DNA from: Hyphomicrobiales bacterium | GTDB taxonomy: Bacteria > Pseudomonadota > Alphaproteobacteria > Rhizobiales > Rhizobiaceae | DNA length: 64,000 nucleotides | Direction: 5' to 3' | Assembly: GCA_900472575.1 (NCBI GenBank) | Contig: UCIV01000007.1 | Span: forward strand, 105,508-169,507 | In this document: positions 9,042 through 16,288 of the stretch, one piece after another | Layout: every line of letters starts with the position of its first letter | How positions within the stretch are numbered: the first letter of the stretch is position 1 | Made by a program: the position numbers and the translations under genes | Notes under the pieces: model-generated | Databases searched by the model: none | Told to the model about the DNA's origin: nothing | Seen by the model: only the letters and a program-made list of their open reading frames with translations

Positions 9042-10940
9042 TTAACCGACCAGCCCGCGATAAATGGCCGGAAGTGCCGAAGGCAGCTTGCGGATATCCG
9101 GCACGACAGCAAATCCATGCTGACCGAAAATCGCCGGCACATAGGATTTGGCATCCTGATCGACGGTAACCCCGAACACCTGCACACCCTTGCGACGCGC
9201 CTCGATCACCGAACGCCGCGTATCCTCCAGCGCGAACCGGCCTTCGTAGTGATCGACATCATTGGGCTTGCCGTCGGTCAACACCAGCATAAGGTGCTTG
9301 CGGTTGGGCTGTTCGGACAGCTTTGCGGCAGCATGGCGGATCGCCGCGCCGATACGGGTGTAATAACCGGGTTTCAGCGAGGCGATGCGGCGGCGCACGG
9401 CACGGCTCATCGGCTCGTCGAACGCCTTCACGGCTTCCACCCGCACCCAGTCGCGCCGACGCGAGGTGAAGGTGAGGATGGAGTGCTTGTCGCCACAGGC
9501 GGAGAGCCCCTCGGCCAGCACCATTAGTGCTTCCTTTTCGACATCCAGCACCCGCCGGTCGTTGAACCAGGAATCGGTTGAGAGCGACACATCGACCAGC
9601 AGCGTCACCGCCAGGTCATGCGCCTGCGGCCGGCTCATCAGGTGGATACGGTCGGAGCATTCTCCGCTGGCTTTCAGGTCGGTGCGACTGCGCACGACGG
9701 CATCGAGATCGAGGTCCGTGCCATCAAACTGGGCGCGCAGCATCTCGCGTTTCGGTCGCATCACCTCGAACTGCCGCCGCACCCGGCGAATGAGGTTTTT
9801 GACCTGCTCGGACTGCTGGAAATCCTCGCCCTCCAGCGGAGCCGGACCGGCAAACACCCGGCAATGATCGCGCATATAGACGCCGCGACGATAATCCCAT
9901 TCCGGATAGGTGAGTTCAGCGACAAGAGGCGTATGCACCAGCGCTTCCGGCGGCAGGTCGAGATCGAAACGGAATTTTGCCGATGGTCGCCCCTTTCGCT
10001 CGCCGAGCGTCATCTCGTCCAATTCGTCGGCAGCCGCCGCGTCATGATCGTCGCTATCGTCACCGGGGCGATCGACATTAACCATCTCCGCCATGGCGAG
10101 GATTTTTTCGAAACGGTTGAGGATAAAAGGGCTGCGCTCGCCTTTCCTCTGAGAATCCTTTTCGCGCACGGCGATATGGCGGCCACCCGCCATGGCATCC
10201 TGCGTTGCGCCACCGGCGGGACGATCCTCCTCCTGCCGCGGTTCCGCCTCCTCCCGCGAAAACACATCCGGCCAGAGCGGCACCGGCAGCATTGGCAAAT
10301 AACCGGGCGGCGCCTTCAGCGGCCACGGCCCCGCTTGGTAAAGCGGCGCAAGACCGGCGCCATGCCGCAACAGATCGCTGATGCGATTTTCCACCATCTG
10401 CTCGATACGCGGCAGCTTTCCGCGCTGACGTTGTTCGATCAGCGACAGACAGAGATTTTGATAACGCGGCATCAATCCTGGGAAGGCTTCAAGCACATCC
10501 TCCACCCGGTGCGCCGCCTGTTCAAGCAGTGCCAGATCGCGGCGAAGCGGATCGATTTCATGGATCGGCGAAAGATCCATCCGCGCCATGACCGCCGCGA
10601 GCCACAGATAGAGATCGCGGTTGAGATCGCGCTGCGGCATCAGGTCTAGCACCGGCGGCAACATCAACGATGCCTCGTCGCGGGCCGGGTGGACGAGCTT
10701 TTCTTCTCCCAAACCCATGCGCTGGCGGAGTTTCAGGCGATGCGCGGATGCCTTGCCCCGGGCCGGAACGAGCTGTACCGCCCGCTCGCCACCGAAACCA
10801 CGGAAGCAGACGGAGATCACCGGAAGCACCTCTTCCAGCTTCACCGCGGCCATCTCATATCGCGGCCAGGTGCGGGTATTGCCGGCAAAATTGTGCCAGG
10901 CGCGTCCGACGGTTTCTTCGAGTTCGAGAAAATCCAGCAT
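9042..10940 (-). CDS. norD: NorD, VWA-domain protein for nitric oxide reductase activation
   Basis: A 632-aa protein with a C-terminal von Willebrand A domain (about residues 435-625; MIDAS-type VDVSLSTDSW, then LVLTDGKPND). NorD works with the AAA+ ATPase NorQ as a MoxR/VWA pair that is needed for active NorCB, probably by inserting the non-heme iron. A charged, acidic middle section (DDSDDHDAAAADELDE) is typical. Last gene of norCBQD; 11 bases separate it from norQ. Confidence 0.94.
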   Translation of the reverse strand: MLDFLELEETVGRAWHNFAGNTRTWPRYEMAAVKLEEVLPVISVCFRGFGGERAVQLVPARGKASAHRLKLRQRMGLGEEKLVHPARDEASLMLPPVLDLMPQRDLNRDLYLWLAAVMARMDLSPIHEIDPLRRDLALLEQAAHRVEDVLEAFPGLMPRYQNLCLSLIEQRQRGKLPRIEQMVENRISDLLRHGAGLAPLYQAGPWPLKAPPGYLPMLPVPLWPDVFSREEAEPRQEEDRPAGGATQDAMAGGRHIAVREKDSQRKGERSPFILNRFEKILAMAEMVNVDRPGDDSDDHDAAAADELDEMTLGERKGRPSAKFRFDLDLPPEALVHTPLVAELTYPEWDYRRGVYMRDHCRVFAGPAPLEGEDFQQSEQVKNLIRRVRRQFEVMRPKREMLRAQFDGTDLDLDAVVRSRTDLKASGECSDRIHLMSRPQAHDLAVTLLVDVSLSTDSWFNDRRVLDVEKEALMVLAEGLSACGDKHSILTFTSRRRDWVRVEAVKAFDEPMSRAVRRRIASLKPGYYTRIGAAIRHAAAKLSEQPNRKHLMLVLTDGKPNDVDHYEGRFALEDTRRSVIEARRKGVQVFGVTVDQDAKSYVPAIFGQHGFAVVPDIRKLPSALPAIYRGLVG

Positions 10941-10951
10941 CGCGTTCTCCC

Positions 10952-11755
10952 CTAGCGGATTACCGCCTGCATCAGTTCGAGAAGCGCCGAGCGCACATCC
11001 TGCTCATCAGTCAGCGGCTCGATCATCGCGGAGCGCACCGCATCACGCGGTTCAAGGCCGGCATCGATCAGGCTTGCGCAATAGACCAGGAGACGGGTGG
11101 AAACGCCCTCTTCCAGATCATGGCCTTTCAGCGCCCGCAGCCGCCGGGCAAGTTCGACCAGCGGTTCCACACGGGCGGCATCGAGGCCGCTTTCTTCCGC
11201 CACGACCTCGATCTCGCGTGCCTTGGGCAGGAAATCGAACTCGATCGCCACGAAACGCTGGCGCGTCGAAGGCTTGAGCGTCTTCAACAGGCTCTGGTAA
11301 CCGGGATTGTAGGAGACCACGAGCATAAACGAGCCTGGTGCTTCCAGCTGTTCGCCGGTGCGCTCCAAGGGCAGAATGCGGCGGTCGTCGGTCAAGGGGT
11401 GAAGCACGACCGCAACATCCTTGCGGGCTTCAACCACTTCATCGAGGTAACAAATGCCGCCATCGCGCACCGCCCGCGTCAACGGACCATCGACCCAAAC
11501 TGTATCGCCGCCCTTCAGCAGATAACGGCCGGTAAGGTCGGCGGCGGCGAGATCGTCATGGCAGGACACGGTGGTCAAAGGCAGGTCGAGCTTTGCCGCC
11601 ATATGGCTGACAAAGCGGGTCTTCCCGCAACCGGTCGGGCCTTTCAGCAGTAGAGGCAGCTGGCGTGTCCAGGCGGTTTCGAACAGGGCGCATTCATTGC
11701 CAGCCGGCGCATAGGCCGGGATCTGGGAGGTCGAGTGACGCAGATGCATGTTCAT
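10952..11755 (-). CDS. norQ: NorQ, MoxR-type AAA+ ATPase
   Basis: A 267-aa ATPase with Walker A GPTGCGKT and Walker B (ICYLDEVVEARKD), needed with NorD for assembly of nitric oxide reductase. The ATG at 11755 has an AAGGA site eight bases upstream; the reading frame stays open another 23 codons upstream without a ribosome site. Lies between norB and norD in the usual order. Complete. Confidence 0.95.
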   Translation of the reverse strand: MNMHLRHSTSQIPAYAPAGNECALFETAWTRQLPLLLKGPTGCGKTRFVSHMAAKLDLPLTTVSCHDDLAAADLTGRYLLKGGDTVWVDGPLTRAVRDGGICYLDEVVEARKDVAVVLHPLTDDRRILPLERTGEQLEAPGSFMLVVSYNPGYQSLLKTLKPSTRQRFVAIEFDFLPKAREIEVVAEESGLDAARVEPLVELARRLRALKGHDLEEGVSTRLLVYCASLIDAGLEPRDAVRSAMIEPLTDEQDVRSALLELMQAVIR

Positions 11756-11824
11756 CGGAGATTTCCTTAAGGATGAAAGGATAATTCCCGGCCCGCGCTT
11801 CAGGATCGCGAGCCGGGAAGTCAC

Positions 11825-13171
11825 TCATTCGGCCGGCTCAGCGATGCCGCTAATCGCCGGGACGCGATCCTTGCCGGGTACAAGAATGGCCCAGACGAAC
11901 ATCAGTGCCGAGATGAGGACGAAGACGCCGGAGCCCAGGCGGACCCAGTAGAAAAGCGCCAACTGGTCCTGCACGTCCATGTAGCCTTCGCCCAGCACGC
12001 GCTGCAGATGAACCTGCAGGACACCCGCAAAGGTGAGCGCGAAGGTCATCACCGACATGGCCGTGCACATCATCCAGAAAGACACCATGGACAGCCACTG
12101 GTTATAGGGCCTGCGGCCACGGATTTCCGGAACGGCATAGGCCATGATGGCAAGGTTGAGCATGACATAGGCACCGAAGAAGGCGAGATGGCCGTGCGCT
12201 GCGGTCACCTGCGTGCCGTGGGTATAATAGTTCACCGAAGACAGCGTGTGCAGGAAACCCCAGACGCCGGCGCCGAAGAATGCCATGACCGAGCAACCGA
12301 TCGACCACAGAAGAGCGGCGCGGTTCGGGTGCTTGCGTCCGGCCTTCCATGTCATCACGAAGGTGAAGATGACCATGGTGAAGAAGGGTGCGACTTCCAA
12401 CGTCGAAAACAGCGAACCGATCCACTGCCAATAGCCTGGAGCGCCGATCCAGTAATAGTGGTGGCCTGTGCCGAGAATGCCGGAAAACAGCGCCAAGCCT
12501 ACAATAACATAGAGCCATTTCTCGACCACTTCGCGGTCGATACCGTTGAGCTTGATCATCAGGAAGGCCAGGACCGAAGCCATGATCAGCTCCCAAACGC
12601 CTTCCACCCACAGGTGGACGACATACCACCAGTACATCTTGTCGAGCGCGAGGTTGGCCGGATTGTAGAAGGAAAACAGGAAGAAGATCGCGATCCCCCA
12701 GAGACCGAAGATCAGAATGTTGGTGACGACGGTCTTGCGGCCCTTCAGTGAGGTCATGGTGACGTTGAAGAGGAACATCAGGCAGACGATGACGATACCG
12801 ACCTTGATGGCAAAGGGCTGTTCGAGGAATTCGCGTCCCTCATGGATCTTGAACATGTAGCCCACGACGGCAACGGCCGCGGCGATGAGAAAGATCCAGA
12901 ACTGCGCGATTGCCAGCTTTGGGCTATAAAGTTCGGTTTCCGCCTCTTCGGGAAGCAGATAGTAGGTTGCCCCCATGAAACCGATCAGCAGCCAGACGAT
13001 CAGCGCATTGGTATGGATCATCCTGACGATGTTGAACGGCAGAAGTTCGGAAAGAGTGTTTGGCATGACATAGATCGTGCCGGCCAGAACGCCGAACAGG
13101 ACCTGCGCCAGGAAGAGGCCGATCGCGCCGTAGAAATACAGCATCGCGACCTTTTGAGTTTGGTATTTCAT
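11825..13171 (-). CDS. norB: NorB, cytochrome b subunit of nitric oxide reductase
   Basis: Reduces two NO to N2O at a heme b3/FeB site in the cytoplasmic membrane. The 448-aa protein is built of about twelve membrane segments and has the family motifs HLWVEGVWELI, with heme/FeB histidines and a conserved Glu, and GTGHHYYWIG. Length agrees with the cytochrome c-dependent enzyme (cNOR), as does the presence of norC upstream. An AAGGAG site lies ahead of the ATG at 13171. Confidence 0.97.
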   Translation of the reverse strand: MKYQTQKVAMLYFYGAIGLFLAQVLFGVLAGTIYVMPNTLSELLPFNIVRMIHTNALIVWLLIGFMGATYYLLPEEAETELYSPKLAIAQFWIFLIAAAVAVVGYMFKIHEGREFLEQPFAIKVGIVIVCLMFLFNVTMTSLKGRKTVVTNILIFGLWGIAIFFLFSFYNPANLALDKMYWWYVVHLWVEGVWELIMASVLAFLMIKLNGIDREVVEKWLYVIVGLALFSGILGTGHHYYWIGAPGYWQWIGSLFSTLEVAPFFTMVIFTFVMTWKAGRKHPNRAALLWSIGCSVMAFFGAGVWGFLHTLSSVNYYTHGTQVTAAHGHLAFFGAYVMLNLAIMAYAVPEIRGRRPYNQWLSMVSFWMMCTAMSVMTFALTFAGVLQVHLQRVLGEGYMDVQDQLALFYWVRLGSGVFVLISALMFVWAILVPGKDRVPAISGIAEPAE

Positions 13172-13199
13172 CGCATGTTTCTCCTTGGGTCCGAGCTCA

Positions 13200-13652
13200 T
13201 CAACCGGCGTCGTTCGGCGGCCATTTCTGGGTGTTGATCTTGCTCGTCCATTCGAGGAAGTCGGCGAGGTCGTTCAGTTCCTGTTCGGTCAGGTTGAACT
13301 GCGGCATCTGGCGCCGCCCCTCGATGCCCGAGGGCTGCGCCGCCATCCAGGCCTTCAGGCTGTCGCGGGCGCTTTCCGGGTCGTCCTTGCCGCCATAACG
13401 AACCCAGACATTGCCCAGCTCAGGCGCGAAATAGGCCCCTTCCCCCAACAAGGTGTGACAGTTTATGCAGGCGTTTCTTTCCCAGACATGCTTGCCGCGG
13501 GCAACGCTGTCGGTGAGCGCCGTTTCATCCGTCGAGGTCGTGCGGATGTACCAGTGACTGTGGGCTGTCAGCCCCACGAAAATCGCGAAGAAGAATATGG
13601 ACCCGCCGTAAAAGACGTTGCGGGCTCCGGTCTTGGTGAGGCGTTCTGCCAT
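13200..13652 (-). CDS. norC: NorC, cytochrome c subunit of nitric oxide reductase
   Basis: Membrane-anchored cytochrome c that delivers electrons to NorB. The 150-aa protein has one N-terminal transmembrane segment (about residues 13-32) and a heme motif CINCH at 62-66 followed by TLLGEGAYFAPELG, a NorC signature. First gene of norCBQD. An NnrR-like dyad with an extended palindrome lies 129 bases upstream. Confidence 0.96.
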   Translation of the reverse strand: MAERLTKTGARNVFYGGSIFFFAIFVGLTAHSHWYIRTTSTDETALTDSVARGKHVWERNACINCHTLLGEGAYFAPELGNVWVRYGGKDDPESARDSLKAWMAAQPSGIEGRRQMPQFNLTEQELNDLADFLEWTSKINTQKWPPNDAG

Positions 13653-13780
13653 ACCTTACGTCCTCTCATCTGACGCAGTCAGTGACCACGGCTCGAAATC
13701 CCCCGCCATGTTGCGGCCGGACGATCCCCTCGCCGGCCATGCGGGACGTCTTCTTTCTATTGTTCGGTGAAAAGCCTTCT

Positions 13781-13794
13781 TTGTGCATTGGCAA
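13781..13794. promoter_or_regulatory. NnrR-like box before norC
   Basis: TTGTGCATTGGCAA fits TTG-N8-CAA. The symmetry extends outward: CCTTC before and GAAGG after the core, giving CCTTCTTTG...CAAAGAAGG. It lies between norF and norC and so serves the norCBQD operon on the minus strand. Confidence 0.65.
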
Positions 13795-13812
13795 AGAAGG
13801 GAGCGGTTTGGC

Positions 13813-14085
13813 TTAGGCGAGATATGAAACGAGAAGCGGCCGCGCCAGGGCCACAAGAAGCAACAGGGCGCACCATGCCAACAGCGAGAGTGCCATGCCA
13901 CGCTGGCCATGACGCAGTTCCATGAAGTCGAGAATGACGAACCGCGCCTTGACGAAAGCTATCCACAGCACGGTACCGATGGCGATCAGGTTGCCGTCAG
14001 ACAGAGTCGCGATCGTGGCGCCACCGATAGCCAGAATAAGAACGAGAATGAATGTCCCAAGTATTGGGAAACGAGTGTCATGCAT
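13813..14085 (-). CDS. norF: NorF-like small membrane protein (COX4-type)
   Basis: A 90-aa protein with three hydrophobic segments (about residues 8-28, 33-52 and 66-88) of the prokaryotic cytochrome oxidase subunit IV type. In nor clusters the equivalent gene is called norF and helps full nitric oxide reductase activity. It starts five bases after the norE stop, so the two are translated together. A longer open frame upstream exists but only overlaps norE. The symbol follows position and type. Confidence 0.78.
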   Translation of the reverse strand: MHDTRFPILGTFILVLILAIGGATIATLSDGNLIAIGTVLWIAFVKARFVILDFMELRHGQRGMALSLLAWCALLLLVALARPLLVSYLA

Positions 14086-14090
14086 ATCGT

Positions 14091-14666
14091 TCAAACCAGA
14101 TAGATGATCGGGAACATTACCAGCCAGACAAGATCGATCGCGTGCCAGAGTGTGGCGATGAGAAGGATATTGCCCCGCGCCGGTCGCCAGGCGACGAGAA
14201 GCAGGACGAAGCTGCCGAAGACGACATGGAGAAGATGAAACCCCGTAATGAGAAAATAAAGCTGGAAAAAATAGGAGAAGGTCGCATCGAAAGAATAACG
14301 GAACTCGGCGGCGTATTCGATACATTTGATCACGACGAACAGAAGCCCGAAGGCCGCGGCCAGGCAAAGTGGAATCCGCGCTGTTGAAGGCGACGCCCGC
14401 CGCCGTGCCGCAATCGCGGCCTGCCAGCCGCTGGTTAAAAGCACGACAGTGTTTGCGGCCGCAAGGCCGGGAGTGAGGTGAATGCGGGCGACCGCAAAAT
14501 CCTCTGCATATATGCCTGACGTGATCAGGAATGCCGTGAGCAGAATGCCGAAGGCGATAAGCTCGCTCCAGACCAGAATCCAAAGAAGCAGAGCGTCGTC
14601 ATCGATAGCCGTCTCATGAGCGATCTGCAGAGGCGCTCCACCTGATATTTCATTTTGCATGGTCAT
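14091..14666 (-). CDS. norE: NorE, cytochrome c oxidase subunit III-like protein
   Basis: A 191-aa membrane protein with about five transmembrane segments and the subunit III features LLLWILVWSELIAFG, FYFLITGFHLLHV-like (YFLITGFHLLHVVFGSF) and ATLWHAIDLVWL. NorE is an accessory to nitric oxide reductase in denitrifiers and is not essential for catalysis. Two starts four residues apart are possible (14666 or 14660). It forms a pair with norF and is preceded by a dyad shared with the divergent gene at 14766. Confidence 0.88.
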   Translation of the reverse strand: MTMQNEISGGAPLQIAHETAIDDDALLLWILVWSELIAFGILLTAFLITSGIYAEDFAVARIHLTPGLAAANTVVLLTSGWQAAIAARRRASPSTARIPLCLAAAFGLLFVVIKCIEYAAEFRYSFDATFSYFFQLYFLITGFHLLHVVFGSFVLLLVAWRPARGNILLIATLWHAIDLVWLVMFPIIYLV

Positions 14667-14699
14667 GCCCGACGATAGGCGTCGCGAAAATGTCCTTCT

Positions 14700-14713
14700 T
14701 TGCGCTTCGGCAA
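14700..14713. promoter_or_regulatory. NnrR-like box shared by norE and the small membrane gene
   Basis: TTGCGCTTCGGCAA, flanked by CCTTCT and AGAG, lies 34 bases upstream of norE and 53 bases upstream of the gene at 14766. A second, weaker copy, TTGCGCATCACCAA, follows at 14720-14733. The position between divergent genes suggests bidirectional activation. Confidence 0.65.
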
Positions 14714-14765
14714 AGAGAATTGCGCATCACCAAGGCATGGTGGGAGCATCGAAAGGAATTCTATC

Positions 14766-14921
14766 ATGACGGATGCACAGGTCGGCCTCCTCGTCGCCAC
14801 ACCGATCATCATCGGCTTCGCGCTCACCCTGCAGCGCATGGGCGTGCTTCAGTGCACCGGCACGCTTTCGGCAGTTGCAGCCTCGGTCATCATCGCCGGC
14901 ATCCTGTTCCTGCAGCAATAA
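14766..14921 (+). CDS. Small 51-aa membrane protein of the denitrification island
   Basis: An uncharacterised 51-aa protein, almost wholly hydrophobic, with two likely membrane segments (about residues 6-22 and 30-48) joined by a short loop containing RMGVLQC. An AAAGGA site lies nine bases before the ATG. It is the first gene after an NnrR-like dyad and stops ten bases before the hemerythrin-like gene, with nnrU after that. By position it could correspond to nnrT of other alphaproteobacteria, but I cannot confirm this from sequence. Confidence 0.7.
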   Translation: MTDAQVGLLVATPIIIGFALTLQRMGVLQCTGTLSAVAASVIIAGILFLQQ

Positions 14922-14931
14922 GGGAAGTGTC

Positions 14932-15404
14932 ATGACAGTTTCCGTCAATACGCTGAACGCGCCGGATATTCGCCGGCTCGAAGCCAATCACCAGCAGCTC
15001 CTCAGTCTGAGCCTTCAGCTCGAGCAGGCTATGGAATTGGAACCGATCCGAAATACGTCGATCTGCAACGCCTTTCCAATTCCATATTCCTGCTGCTGAG
15101 GGAAGCGCATGATCTGGAGGAGCGGGTTCTATTTCCCGGCTTTGACCATCGCGCAGGTTCATGTTTTTCGGTCATGATTATCGAACATTTGAAGGCCGAG
15201 CACCGTTACGACAGACTTGCGGGAGAAGAGTTGCGGCTGACCCTCACGGCGCTTTCCGAAGGCCGGTGCGCCCTTCCCCTCGACACGATAGCAAGAATGC
15301 TACGTAGCTTCCTGGAGTGCCTGCGCCGCCACGTCTCCACCGAGAAACTGATGATGGAAGCCCTGTTGGCCGCGGAGGCGGAAGAGCGGGAGATTTTCGC
15401 TTGA
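14932..15404 (+). pseudogene. Hemerythrin-like protein interrupted by a frameshift
   Basis: The ATG at 14932, after an AAGGGAAG site, opens a frame that reads MTVSVNTLNAPDIRRLEANH then LSLQLEQAMELE before running out of phase and stopping at 15099. A second frame continues the same protein from about 15042 (DPKYVDLQRLSNSIF, REAHDLEERVLFPGF, MIIEHLKAEHRYDRLAGEEL) to 15404. One missing A near 15038-15043 would join them into a 157-aa protein with the His/Glu spacing of hemerythrin-like iron proteins. Such proteins are linked to NO or oxygen stress. It could be a real loss or a sequencing deletion; the rest of the frame is intact, which favours the latter or a recent event. Confidence 0.7.
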
Positions 15405-16084
15405 GCCAGCTTTTTCTCGCGCTGATCGCATTCATATTGTTGCATTCGGTACCGGCACTCCCACCGGTCCGTAACGGCGCAATCGCTATTTTCGGCCGAA
15501 AAACCTATCTCCTGATCTATTCGGTCGTCTCGACTCTGCTGCTCGTCTGGGTGTTCCATGCCGCTTTGAACACGCCCTATGTAGAATTGTGGGGGCCATC
15601 CGGCAGCCACGCGACAGCAACACTGGTGCTCGCTCCGATTGGCATATTTCTCGTCCTTGCCGGCCTGTTCACACCCAACCCCGCCTCGATAACCTTCCGG
15701 CACGGTGATCGACCGGGCGCCCTTGTCGCGGTCACGCGCCATCCGGTCCTGTGGGGTTTCCTCTTCTGGTCTGGTGGTCACGTGATTGCGAATGGCGACC
15801 TGCGGTCTCTCATCCTCTTTGGCGGACTTGGCCTATTTTCCGCAGCCGGTTTCCTGATGCTGGACAGGCGCGCGAAGCGTCGGCTTGGCCAGGGCTGGAG
15901 CACATTTTGCGCGGACCATCGGCTGCTGCCTCTGGCCACATTCGCGACCGGCAGAAAAAGGATCAAGGTCGATGCCCCGATGGCGCTTGCATTTGCACTG
16001 ACAGCGGCAATGACCCTCTGGCTTCTCCTCGGCGGCCATGCCCTTTTGTTCGGCGCCGATCCGCTGAGTATGGCTACCATATAG
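15401..16084 (+). CDS. nnrU: NnrU family membrane protein
   Basis: A 227-aa protein with about six transmembrane segments matching the NnrU family (LLIYSVVSTLLLVWVF, VAVTRHPVLWGFLFWSGGH, LDRRAKRRLG). NnrU is needed for normal nitrite and nitric oxide reductase activity in Rhodobacter; its biochemical role is unknown. The likely start is TTG at 15401, overlapping the stop codon of the hemerythrin-like gene as TTGA, with GGGAG eight bases upstream. The frame is open further upstream only within that gene. Confidence 0.88.
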   Translation: MSQLFLALIAFILLHSVPALPPVRNGAIAIFGRKTYLLIYSVVSTLLLVWVFHAALNTPYVELWGPSGSHATATLVLAPIGIFLVLAGLFTPNPASITFRHGDRPGALVAVTRHPVLWGFLFWSGGHVIANGDLRSLILFGGLGLFSAAGFLMLDRRAKRRLGQGWSTFCADHRLLPLATFATGRKRIKVDAPMALAFALTAAMTLWLLLGGHALLFGADPLSMATI

Positions 16085-16118
16085 AACGTCCTGACGAAGG
16101 TCGGTTTGTCAGCCTTGT

Positions 16119-16132
16119 TTGCGCTCCGACAA
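16119..16132. promoter_or_regulatory. NnrR-like box before the TonB receptor gene
   Basis: TTGCGCTCCGACAA, 34 bases after nnrU and 157 bases before the receptor ATG, fits TTG-N8-CAA. The flanks AGCCTTGT and AGAAGC resemble those of the norC box. It suggests the receptor belongs to the same regulon as nor. Confidence 0.55.
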
Positions 16133-16288
16133 AGAAGCCGGACCGGCGCTCAATTAACGCTGGCTACATGACATTTGCGCCTGTGCTCCTTCCCCAAGAA
16201 TTCCCCTCGCTCTGTCCGTAGCCACCTCGCGGCGCCTGATGGCGCACGGGCGTGGCATCCAAAACATGCAGTCCGGGGGCCTTTCATC

